A stretch of 64,000 nt of DNA from Nemophila menziesii (taxonomy: Eukaryota > Streptophyta > Magnoliopsida > Boraginales > Hydrophyllaceae), in assembly GCA_029959085.1 (NCBI GenBank), contig JARWIR010000011.1, forward strand, positions 7,689,840 through 7,753,839, written 5' to 3'. Under the pieces are notes generated by a model. That model was not told where the DNA came from. It saw only the letters and a program-made list of their open reading frames with translations, and did not search any database. Positions 1 to 10,515 of this stretch are shown here, piece after piece (position 1 is the first letter of the stretch; each line of letters begins with the position of its first letter). A program made the translations under genes and the position numbers.

Positions 1-97
1 GATCTTTTATGTTTTAACATTCGTTCTAAATATCGGCATAGGTGGTCGCTTAGGCGACACGTAGACATAGAAGAGAGGCCCGTCTAACTCCAGCGCT

Positions 98-828
98 GTT
101 TGGAACACTGGTTTAACATAAGATATTTTTTCCTAATTACTCTACTTATTCATGCCACTAGATTGAGATGAAGTAAGAATTATTTATTGAGAAATTGAAG
201 GACTTTAAAAAGCTTGTTTTTTAAATTAATTTCATTGTAGACCCTATCTTATGCAAACTAACTTATATCATAAATTAATCGCACTATAGAGGTTTATATT
301 ATACAGAATAAGTTAGAAATAAAAAGTGTTGAGTATATTATTTTGGAAGAAGTTTAGGGAGTCAAATGAAGGTTCTAAAAATTTAGACGTATAAGATAGT
401 GTAAAAGAAAAATAAAAGGGTCAAAAGGTAATTTTCAAAACTCAAATCAACCAACCCGAAACATAACACATAAGTTTCTTAGAAAATACTAAAATCATAA
501 AGATCACAATTTAATCTACTATTAATCAATGTATCTGTAAAAGATCATACTAACTCAATAAAAGTTCAAGATTAAGTAGTCAATAATTATAACCTAAACT
601 AAATTTCATCATACCAAATTCATCAAAGCTGTACGAACTAAAATAAGAAAACGCAAATACAAAACCGGTTTGAAATTCTCGCTCATTTTGTCTTCCAGTG
701 ATTTTGTAGGCTTGCATAAAATTCATCAACTCTGATTTTTTGGTCTTCAAGTTACTTAGAAAGCAATACCTTAAATCCAAAATTATCTTCCCTTTTACCC
801 TCATCACGATTCTTAGTTTTCCTTTCAG
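98..828. other. AT-rich stretch with no recognised gene
   Basis: I see no recognisable gene here. A minus-strand frame of 124 codons covers 580-954; it is open in units A and C but shortened in B, resembles nothing I know, and overlaps the more protein-like plus-strand frame at 829-1068. Counterparts are 31134-31859 in B and 59108-59756 in C. Confidence 0.4.
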
Positions 829-1068
829 CACTTGATGAAGTTCACTCGTCAACCCTATAAACACCTTGGCAAAGGTTAAACAATTGAGGCATATCAAGGG
901 ATTGTTTATTCTATTCCCAAGCGTAAGCATCGTACAAAAGCCTCCAAATTTCACCTAGGGCCACAAAGTACAATGATCCTTGGTAATTATTTGAAATGTT
1001 ATGAACATCGATCTAATATGCGAACATTCCTTAATTGGCCTAAATATCGGTCGGCCATGGCCAAATAA
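829..1068 (+). pseudogene. Exon-like open frame, unit A copy (stop at codon 17)
   Basis: This is an 80-codon frame preceded by a polypyrimidine tract ending in CAG (TTTTCCTTTCAG), as at a 3' splice site, and ended by TAA. The unit C copy is open throughout and rich in basic and aromatic residues (QPYKHLGKGK, PKRKHR, then KASKFHLGP). Here the 16th codon GGT is followed by a TAA at 877-879, so the copy is broken. I do not recognise the family. It could be the last exon of a decayed host gene or chance. The overlapping minus-strand frame is the alternative reading. Confidence 0.3.
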
Positions 1069-1170
1069 TTTATTCACGAGATTTTTATACTTGAAGGCTT
1101 ACTTTCAAAACTCTGAAAAAGAGATTACAAAATAAAATCCAAATAAGTAAAAATACCATAAGAAAACAAA

Positions 1171-1171
<1 letters not shown>

Positions 1172-1210
<39 letters not shown>
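1172..1210. repeat. (AT)n microsatellite, unit A
   Basis: About 39 bp of uninterrupted AT. The same locus is about 74 bp in unit B (32204-32277) and 14 bp in unit C (60101-60114), so its length is unstable between copies. Confidence 0.95.
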
Positions 1211-1217
<7 letters not shown>

Positions 1218-2640
1218 TATAACATAGAATAAGAATTATTTATTTGGCATATAATTACATATTAATGATTAATTACTTGAGGTTGTAATTGAATATAAAA
1301 TAAAATATCTAAAATACTTCAAATATTTAATCCATAACACCCACAATCAAAATATAACGATGAGGAGAGACAAATGATTCATATACTAAAGATTGATTAA
1401 ATCAGAGGATCCCTTAACTATAGTATCCTCTTGATTTATGGTCTCTAACATCCAAAACCAAATCCTAATTAAGAGCTAGAATTGTACATCCCACAATACA
1501 AAAAATAGATCATTAACCTTATATAAATTATTTATAGATTCAACTATCCTGTCTAAAATATTCAATGTTGAAGATTTCTCAAAAGAAAAAATTCAAAAGA
1601 AAACTCACATTAAATACTTATAACCACATATTAGTTACTTCCATTTCACTCTACCCCACCTTCTTATATCTAGTGTTCACCTGGAACTACTTGACCGATA
1701 AGAATACAAATAGAGAAAGACAATGAAAAGAGAATGGGTGAATCAAAATGTTCAGTGAGATAAAGTCTTAGAATAAAAATAACAATAGAAGGCAAATGAC
1801 CAAAATATAATAGCAAAATATGATAGTTACAAAATCATGAAATAAAACAAATGGGCTACATTTCAAGGATGTTAGTATATATGAGATTAGTATAATCTTG
1901 TATAAATGGTGCCCCATATATAGATCTATACGGTTTTATACTGTTAGGGCAATCCAACAAAGGATTTGAGTATAAATACATACACAATATAACATATGGC
2001 GGCCAACAACTTTTCACTATATATTCACATTAATATTATCTGGATCATTAACGTATAACAAGAAGATAATTCATACTATTTTTATGAACACAATCAAACA
2101 CGTGATCTATCAACTAATTCCTGAAGATTATAATCTCTTTATTTATTTTCTTTTGATTCAATACTTATTAATAAATGATGAATCGAACAATTAAATACAT
2201 ATTTTTAATTCTCTATATACGTTTTTAATTTAATCATGAAATCTAATACACTATTTATATATGAAGAATATTCGCACGAGAAAGAATAGAATGATTAGAA
2301 GAAAAATATTAATTTGACAAACAGATAATATTAAACAAGAACCATATGAGATTAACTCCTTATAAGAGATAAAGTAAAAGAAATGTGAAAACTTACTTAT
2401 TGATCAACGCCCAACTCAAGTTAGCCCCCTCTATATTCTCAAACACAATTTGATTAATGAATGCTACGTAGATGATATGGATAACTCGATTATGTATGAG
2501 TTTTTTATTTTTATCTTTCCTTCAAAGGTTGCTTTGTATTTATAATCTATGTTTAGGGTTTGTTAAATGCACTAAGATATAAGAAAAGTTAGAAAAATAT
2601 CTAATTAAGATATTTTAATAATGTGGGTCTTAGTTTTGTT
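1211..2640. other. AT-rich stretch with no recognised gene
   Basis: No coding frame or transposon end is recognised. The stretch is present in all three units (B 32278-33707, C 60115-61920), with the unit C insertion at 61031-61336 lying inside it. Confidence 0.5.
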
Positions 2641-3905
2641 GGTCGTATCAAACCAACACTTTTGACTATCATGAATCTGGTTCATATAAATCATGATCAA
2701 CATAACCTTAGACTCGGTGTCTTTCAACTATTCAAACTCAAGTATTTTACTCTTTCTGATATCCAATTATAAAGCAGTAAGTAATATTTTCCCACGTAAG
2801 GTCTAAAGGCGCCATTTTGATAATTGCATGATAAATATTATGGTAGTCAAACTGAACTAGGGGTAGATAACATTTCACTTTCACACCATAGTTGATCACA
2901 TAGTCCCTAAGAATATCTTCAAAAGATGTAATGGTCATCATAGTTGTTCATCAGATCAAGGGTGGAAGACCATACTCAACCCTTACTATACCCCGAGGCT
3001 CGTAAAAGACTTCTCAAAAATCTATATCTGAACTTTGTATCACGATCTGAAATAACCTTTTATGGTACATCATGTTACGTTCACAACCTCATCCATAGAT
3101 AACTTAGCCAACTTCTTTACATCGAAATATGTTTGTACTAGCAAACATTGTGGTGATTTGGTTAAACCGTGGAAAATCATTCAAACTGAATTTAACCAAT
3201 CCATGGATTTCTGAAAACCCACAACAAATCCATGTATACAATGTATTGTTTCCAAATTTGGATACTCATAGGATGCAACAAGCCCTTGGGTTTTGTATTC
3301 AAATATTATTTAATCAATTATGGCACATGAAACTCAGACTCACTTATTAAATTACATCAATACATCCTTGTCAATTTGTGTATTAGAGTCTTTCACATCA
3401 ACTAACTACATGAGAATCAGTTCCACAGTTGAATCTCGTACTTGTGCCTTACTTATGTTCTTAAGTTAGGTTGACTCAATTAGTAAAAATAGGCCATGCT
3501 ATTCCTTACAAGCTTTAAGGTTACTTCAAGTTACGATCTCTCAGACTTCCTAACTTACCCGTCTTGGTCAGGTACAAAAGGCATGATGATTATAGCATCT
3601 TCTACTATATTTGCTCGACAAGGGTGATAGGAAATTATGATACCACTATCATGAATAAAATTAAGCCACCTTCTCGACATCATATTAAACTTCAATGTAA
3701 TTTTTTTAAGGCTTAGATAGTTCATGTAGAAATCTAAAGACATTTCTTAAAAAATTATTAATCCAAATTTTGAGGGTTAATACTAATACAGTTATATCCA
3801 AGTCACATGTTGGGTAGTTTATCTCATTGTCTTGTAATTGTGATATAGTTTATGCAATCACCTTTCTATTTTACATCAAAACAAAACCTAACCATGTGTG
3901 GGAGT
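2641..3905 (-). pseudogene. Ty3/gypsy pol relic (RNase H and integrase), unit A
   Basis: Read on the minus strand, 3905-3555 resembles the gypsy RNase H domain: pieces such as NYPTCDL, LTLKIW, SRRWLNFI and YHPCRAN align with the conserved NYPTHDLE, ALKIW, QRRWLE and YHPGKANVVADAL pattern. The segment 3200-2747 resembles the integrase core C-terminal half, with LPLVQFDYHNIYHAIIKMAP against the LPLVEFAYNNSYHSSIGMAP pattern. Stops and frameshifts break every domain. The integrase C-terminal GPY/F segment seen in B and C is missing here through a deletion of about 255 bp near 2641. It is a dead retrotransposon fragment with no LTR identified. Confidence 0.85.
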
Positions 3906-5110
3906 GATAATAATATATGAAAAAGTTATTAATTTTCTCAGGGAAGGAAAAAATAGGAACAAATCTCAACCTTCGTTTAAATTCTAGAAACTCGAAAGTT
4001 GTTTACATCATAGGTCATACCCTTATATTGGGTATCTTGAAAGCAATAAATCTTATTGCATACACTAACATAGCTAAATACTTGAATAATGTCTATTCAA
4101 TTTTGTCTGAAGACGGATTTTCTTCAACAATATTAGACTTGGCTTCTTCGAGGATTTGATGATGACACTCACCTTGTTCTACAATCTGGTCAAATCCATG
4201 AATTTCATCTATTAATGAAGACTTATTCGCATCAAAAGCCTCCATGTTGGATGATAAAGGATCCATTATGGATTTAAATTCCCGAGCATACTTAGGTGAT
4301 CATTGAGCTTTCCCCTCTTAGAAGAAGCTCGTCAATAGTAAGTAATTTGTAATTGGTTAAATGTAATTAACTTAAAAAATAATAATAAAATAAATAAAGG
4401 ATCTAAAAATTTATTGTTCTTTAAATAAAAATTATATTATTCACAAATATTCTATGAGAAAATTGTAATGATATTATATTAATTATATATATATATATAT
4501 ATATATCTATTTATCTATCTCGATAATATATGTTTAAACATAAATTAGTTAAATATTTTTATAATTTCTTATTTTGTATAAAAATAATTGTAAGGGTTTC
4601 CAAATTAATTGAATGATTTTTATTTGACCCTTAAGTAGACAAATAATATCGATGGTTTATATAATTTTAAACCATGTGTCTCTATTTATAGTGTCATAAT
4701 ATATCCGTCTATTGTATACCTGGTCCTTACCCTACACTTTTAGCCCCAAAAACACTCAAAATAATATCCTTCAAATGTTATGTTTGAGACAATATAACTT
4801 CATATCAACGAAAAAATAGTCAAGTGACATTTGTAATCCTTTTCGAATAGTATTCATTATTATATTTGATTTCACTGAACACAAATATATTAATATATCA
4901 ATTTGAATGATATTTAAATTAAGTTAACTTACTAATTTGATGTCTTTCATTAAAAAAATATAGATTATTTAATTATAAAAAGATAGGAGTCATAATTCAT
5001 TAAAACACAATTTAATACAAATTAAAATGAAAGAAGATAATTCAACTGACTTAAACATAAATTACAATAATAAAAAAACAATAAAACCCATGTCATGAGA
5101 AAGGTGGTTA
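3906..5110. other. Stretch with a possible unrecognised coding trace
   Basis: Up to about 3990 this still matches the gypsy relic copy at 8430-8548. Beyond that the minus strand has a short open trace at about 4090-4290 (for example FDANKSSLIDEIHG and QIVEQGECHHQILEEAKS) that I cannot assign. A plus-strand frame at 3917-4159 is probably a shadow. An AT microsatellite lies at 4483-4507. The rest (4508-5110) is AT-rich without recognised content. Confidence 0.4.
4483..4507. repeat. (AT)n microsatellite, unit A
   Basis: About 25 bp of AT. The unit B counterpart at 35800-35921 has grown to about 122 bp. In unit C the locus is gone, removed by a deletion of about 200 bp. Confidence 0.93.
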
Positions 5111-5489
5111 TCAAAGATTGAGTGTTAAATCAACGCATGATTCTTCATATTCGTTGTTGCTCGTCATCATTACAACTTCAATTGAGTGAGCTAAAGATGA
5201 AGGGATTGCAATTGAAGGACCTCCATTTGTGGCTCCTCTTATAGACGGATTTCTTATTACCCTATTGGATAGGAATGGGGAAAGAAAAGCATTGGTAAGA
5301 TGTGATGATAGTTAGGATGAGGATGTATAGTCGGTTGTGTATTTTCTCACCCAAGCTCTTCTTATTTTCAATTTTCATGCTTGCTCTCTCCTCTCTATGG
5401 GAATTTTGATGACCACGAAGTGCTTGTATACTGTTAAACTCTCTTGAGAAATACCTGCAAGGATACACTCTTTCATTGTTGGGGTCCAT
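5111..5489 (-). pseudogene. C2H2 (QALGGH-type) zinc finger / EAR repressor pseudogene, unit A
   Basis: From the MDPNNER start at 5489 the frame carries one plant-type finger, YPCRYFSREF, then QALRGHQNSH, followed by a basic stretch. The family consensus is YxCxxC; here the second zinc-binding Cys is Phe, and QALGGH has become QALRGH. The frame then shifts: the downstream sequence encodes, in another frame, a tail ending CVDLTLNL and a stop at 5111-5113, which is the C-terminal EAR (LxLxL) repressor motif of this family. Intact relatives are small nuclear transcriptional repressors. I prefer 5489 over the upstream ATG at 5519 because of the TATA spacing and the paralogue at 13700. It is probably a recent pseudogene. 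Confidence 0.75.
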
Positions 5490-5552
5490 ATTCTTTACAA
5501 AAAAAATATTGAAGCTCAAATCGATATATTTTAGAATAGACTTGATGAATAG

Positions 5553-5560
5553 TTTATATA
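5553..5560 (-). promoter_or_regulatory. TATA box of the zinc-finger relic, unit A
   Basis: TATATAAA on the minus strand, about 65 bp upstream of the chosen ATG. The same box with the same surrounding GGGAT and TTTATTTTGGG context is kept upstream of the paralogue at 13700 and of the B copy, which supports a real promoter. Confidence 0.6.
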
Positions 5561-5619
5561 GGGATTAAAGATCATTCCGACGGTATAGTCATACACATTT
5601 ATTTTGGGAGGTAAGTTTA

Positions 5620-6395
5620 ATGATGTAGTAAAATTATCAAAAGGTGTAATATTAATTGTGAAACTTTACTTTATTCATTTTAATTAATGACATACAACTA
5701 TGCTTATCTATTCCTTATCACTAAATAATTGTTCTATGAAATAGTTGTCATTTTTATTTGTTTATAAATTTTGATACACATTTTATTAATGTGTGTGATT
5801 TTGACTATATTTAAAGCTTGTCTCAATTTTAATATAAATTTGTACTAAACATCATATATATTATTCGTATGAATATCCAAATGTGTTTGGATTCCGAGAT
5901 CCATTCTATTTATTTACAATATCAGTATTGAGAGATAGATATCTATTTTATATTATCTACTTTATGACCACAAATAGTTACTACATATATGCATTAAAAG
6001 AAAGCAAGAAAAGTAATTAGCCGTAGCAAGCACCTACTAGTATAATAATTCTAATATGTGTCGTAGCCCATATTTTGGGCAGGTTTAAAGTGCTAGCATT
6101 CAGAGAATTAATAGTTGAAATAACCATATGTTATTGAAGAGGATAAAGACACCAAGCGTATGATAAGTAATTTTCAAGACAAGTCTTTTTCATAAAATAT
6201 GTTGCTTAGTTCTTTGTACTAGAAATATACTTTAAATTTTATAAGGGAAGATCACCATTTATTTTTAGTAATATTAGTGTTAGTTTCTTATGTCGTAATT
6301 GGAGAACAAATAAAGTGTATAACATTTATTGCATCTTTTTCGATGGTAATGCTAGATAATTTAGGTTTCTTCCAAATATAACTCCATTGTGGACA
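5620..6395. other. Intergenic AT-rich stretch
   Basis: Upstream side of the zinc-finger relic. No gene or repeat end is recognised. The unit B counterpart is 37031-37801. Confidence 0.5.
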
Positions 6396-6590
6396 ACATT
6401 GGATTTAATAACAAATTAGGATATATAAGAATTTTTGCACGCATTTTTATTGATTATGTTTCCATAAGAATCCTTAGAAATTACAGATAACGCATCTTCA
6501 CCATCCTTAAATCTCGTATCCACACTATCTTCAAAGTAACCTAACCCAATGTGAAAACATTAACATAATTACTTCCTCTAAATTAAGATC
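6396..6590 (+). repeat. Left ~195-bp direct repeat flanking the plastid-like insert, unit A
   Basis: The run from ACATTGGATT to AATTAAGATC recurs at 6781-6974 in the same direction, with scattered mismatches. The two copies bracket exactly the 190-bp 23S-like segment. Confidence 0.92.
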
Positions 6591-6780
6591 GAGGGCCAAT
6601 CTCCGTCCAGCCCGAGTAAACCTTTCCAGCCTCCGTTACCTTTTGGAAGGCCTACGCCCTATAGAACTGTCTACCTGAGGCTGTCCCTTGGCCCGTAGGT
6701 CCTGACACAAGGTTAGAATTCTAGCTCTTCCAGAGTTGTATCTCACTGATGGCTTGGGCCCCCCGGAAGGAGTCCTTCTT
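6591..6780 (-). pseudogene. Nuclear plastid DNA insert: partial 23S rRNA gene, unit A
   Basis: Read on the minus strand this resembles the plastid 23S rRNA gene around the start of domain V: recognisable runs are CTCTGGAAGAGCTAGAATTC, GTCAGGACCTACGGGCC, AGGTAGACAG, GGGCGTAGGCC, AAAAGGTAACGGAGGC and GGACGGAGATTGGCCCTCGA. Small changes (for example GACAGTTCTATAGGG) show it is an old nuclear copy. It is GC-rich against its surroundings. Assignment to plastid rather than mitochondrial rDNA is from memory of the gene; an alignment would settle it. Confidence 0.85.
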
Positions 6781-6974
6781 ACATTGGATTTAGAAACAAG
6801 TTAGGATATATAAGAAGATTTGTAGGCATTTTCATTGATTATGTTCCCATAAGAATCCCTAGAAATTATAGATAATGCATCTTCACCATCCTTAAATCTT
6901 GTATCCACACTAACTTCAAAGTAACCTAATCCATGTGAAAACATTAACATAATTAGTTCCTCTAAATTAAGATC
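6781..6974 (+). repeat. Right ~195-bp direct repeat flanking the plastid-like insert, unit A
   Basis: Second copy of 6396-6590, beginning immediately after the rDNA-like segment and ending in AATTAAGATC. Mismatches between left and right copies (for example AATAACAAATT against AGAAACAAGTT) look more numerous than between units A and B. Confidence 0.92.
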
Positions 6975-7022
6975 ATATAGTTCATATTCATGCTGATATG
7001 AATCATTAACATAATTAATTTA

Positions 7023-9017
7023 TACTTGATCTTTGCATTCGATGATCTCAATAGGTTATTCTTTTTTCTTTTATGCATGCTTGATAAAGATTTTAGTATC
7101 CTAAGGAGGTAATATTACATGTCGACCAACCATCTAATAGGGAGTACCTTCAAGCTAATGTGATCATCTACCTTAAATTGAATGTCCTTTCGTTTCATAA
7201 CAGCCACAACACTTTTTTCTATCATGAATTTGGTTTCATGTGAATCATAATCAACATAACCTTAGCCTTGTTGTTTTTCGATAATTCAAACTCTAGTATA
7301 CTACTCTTTCTGAAATCCAATTAAAATGGAGTAAGAAATATTCTCCCATATAAGGTCGTAAGGTGCTTTTTTGATACTTTCATGATAACTATTATGGTAG
7401 TCAAAATCAACTAAGGGTAGGTAATATTTCACTTTCACACAAAAGTTGATCACACAATCCCTCAGAATGTCTTCCAAAGTCGTGTTGTCATCTCAATTGT
7501 ACATAAGATCAAGGGTGGAAGACCATACTCAACTTTTATACCCTAAGGCTCGTAAGAGACTCCTCAAAAATTTATATGTGAAATTTGTATCACGATCTTA
7601 AACAACCTTTTATGATACACCGTGTAACGTTCATAACCTCATACACATATAACTTAGCCAATTTATTTGCATCAAACAATGTTCATACTAGCAACAAATG
7701 TAGCGATTTGGTTAAACCATGGTCAATAATTCAAACTGAATTTAACCAATCTTTGGATATATAGAAACCCGCGACAAATCCATGGATAAAATGTATTGTT
7801 TCCAACTTTGGATACTCAAAGGATGCAAAAAGCCCTTTGGTTCTGTATTAAGATAATATTTATATAATCAACTCTAGCACATCAGGAACTTACACTCACT
7901 CGTTAAATTACATCAGTACATTCTTGTCAATTTATGTATCAGAGTCTTTCACATCAACTAACTTCATAAGAATCAGTGTCACGGTTGCATCTCGTACTTG
8001 TGCCTCACTTAATTTCTTGAGTTAGGTTGTTCAATTAGTAAAACTATGCCATTATTTTCCTTACAAGCATCAAGGTTACTTCATGTTACGATCTCTCAGA
8101 ATTCCTAACTAACCCGTCTTGGTCAGGTACAAAACGTATGATGATTATACCATCTTCTACTATATTTAATCGACATGGGTGATATGAAATTATGATAACA
8201 TTATAATGAATAAACTCAAGGCACCATCTCGACATCATAGTAAAATTCAGTGTCAATTTTTTTATGGCTTAGATAGTTCATATAGAACTCTAAAGACATT
8301 TCTTATAAATAATTAATCCAAATTTTGAGGGTTAATACTAATATATTTATATCCAAGTCACGTGTTGGGTAGTTCGTCTCATTGTCTTGTAATTGTAAAA
8401 TAGTCTATGCAATCACCTTCCTATTTTACATCAAAACACAACCTAACCATGTGTGGAGACATAAATATATCTAAAAAAGTTATTTTTTTCCTCAGGGAAG
8501 GAAAATACAAGAACAAATCTCAACCTTTACTTAAATTTTAGAAAAATTTATCCTCACACTATTGTTTCAACACAATTTTTAAAATTTCCTTGGTCAGATT
8601 AGTCAAAGGAGATGACATGCTAGACAGCCTATTCTTGACCTTATGGCAATAGTCAACCATACCTAAGAAGCTTCTGGTATATAGAATATTCATTGGTCTC
8701 TAACAAACATTCAATGCCATAATTTTCATATGGGTCCACTAAGATACCACCATCTAAAATTATGTGAACCAAAAATGATACTTTTTCTAACCAAAGATAA
8801 CATTTCTTGAACTTATCATATAGTTGTTTCTCAGTAAGTATATGTAGGGTTTCACGAAGATGATGATCATACACAAAATAATTCTAAGTGTGCACCAGTA
8901 ATTCATCAACAAATACCACAACAACTTGATTTATGAATGACTTAAATAATCTATTTATTAAATCGAATGCAGGTGTATTACTCAATCCAAAAGCGATTAT
9001 GAAAGATTCTATCTCAT
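7023..9017 (-). pseudogene. Second Ty3/gypsy pol relic (RT, RNase H, integrase), unit A only
   Basis: This is a diverged copy of the relic at 2641-3905, in the same minus orientation. It retains the integrase C-terminal part (about 7096-7260) and adds reverse transcriptase at about 8990-8560. RT hallmarks are NTPAFDLINRLFK, VVVVFVDELL around the catalytic Asp, and a segment with YLWLEKVSFLVHI and GGILVDP matching the family CEFWL..VSFLGH and GI.VDP pattern. Frameshifts follow in the FLGMVDY region. The link between RT and RNase H is deleted near 8550. Unit B has unrelated DNA in this place. Confidence 0.83.
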
Positions 9018-10515
9018 TTGAACCTTCAAAGTAGAATTGTTATCTAATTATCATGAAAATATATATTAGGTTATTTTGGGGATGCAAATAAAAAAATAAA
9101 AAAAATGGGTTGAGTGTAAACATATTCGAGTGAAACACAAGCTCTAGGTTGATTTGTTGATGTAATGTAAGAATAGAACTAAACAATAACTTTTCATTAT
9201 CCAAACAGACATATCATATCGTCCCTAAACTTATATTACAACAATAAATACCTTAATGTTTAAAAACTACTTGGTTGAGGAACAATGGAACAAGTAGGGC
9301 GTAGTTAGGTGGACCGTTGGATACTATATTAGGACTCATGATCACCCTATAACCGCCATATCAAACTAAGTGAAAACATCTACTTCTGGGATTGTAATGT
9401 TAATCTAGACTTGAATCTATGAAATGGTGATTGTGTGTATATTAGGCGTGTGTGTGCATTACTTCTTTAATATCACTGCATGAGACTTGTTAGAATACCT
9501 ACTCTAGGATCATTCATTGTTTTTTACTTCGTCTTATTCTTATATACCCTACTGTTCTGATCTTTATTGTGTTTGGACAACATAATTTTGAGTTGGGGTC
9601 TTGATGTCTACACTTATATGATAAAATAATCTAGTCATGAGACATTATTTTAGGGGTATTTAGTGCTTAATTACATGATTTTTCCCCATTTCTTTATGTT
9701 TTACACTTTCTTAACTAGTTTTAAGTGTTTCATTATTTGTAGATATTTTGCGTATACTTTGAGTATTATATATGTAGCACTTAGGTATTTGGAAGCTAAC
9801 ACACGTTCGAATGATGATAAGGAGTGAAGAGACCAAGAAAACCCCTTAGTCATGGTGAAAATGGAAACTTTGGATAGACTTTGGAAGTAAAGGTTGAGTT
9901 GTCCAGACTTGAAGACGCCTAGTATTTTCAATACTATTGAAAATCGACGATGGATTTGAAGGATCCTTTTATATCTGGAAAGGTCTTTGAATTGAGGTTG
10001 TTTTGATACCAAGGTCACTAGATTCGGATCTGTAACGAAGATTTTATGAATTTTATATATTCAATGGGCCAACTAGTCTAATATTTTAGGAAAACAAGGT
10101 TTAGGTTGATTCAGAATCTAATACCTAGTCCTTATCCCTAATTTTATCCAAACTTCTAGATATATCCATATATACCTTAAGGAAAACATCATTTCTCAGT
10201 CCATAATATATATTAAACATAAAATTATCAGGATTAAGTGAGAAGAAGATAAGAAGGAGTTGAAAGTTGATCATGTCATTCCAACCTTCCCGTTATCAGT
10301 TTTTAACAATTAGTATAGTATACTTATTTTATTTTCTTTTGAATATGAATATGATATATGTAATTCCTTTCTCCTTTCTTAGTATGAACTGAATCTATTT
10401 AGCTTAAGATAGTATAAGGGCATGAACCCTAGACTTGTTTTATATGTTACTTGAATATGAGATTTATGTTTAAATTATTCTTTCGTGAAAGCTATATATT
10501 ATGTTCTTTTATTTA
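9018..10515 (+). mobile_element. Degenerate LTR-retrotransposon noncoding sequence, unit A
   Basis: No coding frame is kept. The sequence around 9580-9600 (TTGAGTTGGGG) and the later text resemble the non-coding regions of plant gypsy elements, and the block continues beyond the Harbinger-like insert at 12084-12480. The B counterpart is 42327-43820. The family assignment is a judgement from overall appearance; no LTR pair or primer-binding site was found. Confidence 0.4.

Noticed and set aside
580..954. Minus-strand 124-codon frame, also near-open in B and open in C
   Set aside because: No recognisable domain. It is shortened in B and overlaps a more protein-like plus-strand frame; I treat it as a probable shadow.
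5262..5519. Zinc-finger start at the upstream ATG (5519)
   Set aside because: It is only about 35 bp from the TATA box, and the paralogue starts at the equivalent of 5489, so the inner ATG is preferred.
6591..6780. Mitochondrial rather than plastid rDNA
   Set aside because: The runs GGACCTACGGGCC and GGTAACGGAGGC with GGACGGAGATTGG fit the plastid 23S gene as I know it better. An alignment is needed to be certain.
9701..10018. 105-codon minus-strand frame
   Set aside because: It is not open in the B counterpart (about 43020-43340) and lies within degenerate retrotransposon-like DNA.
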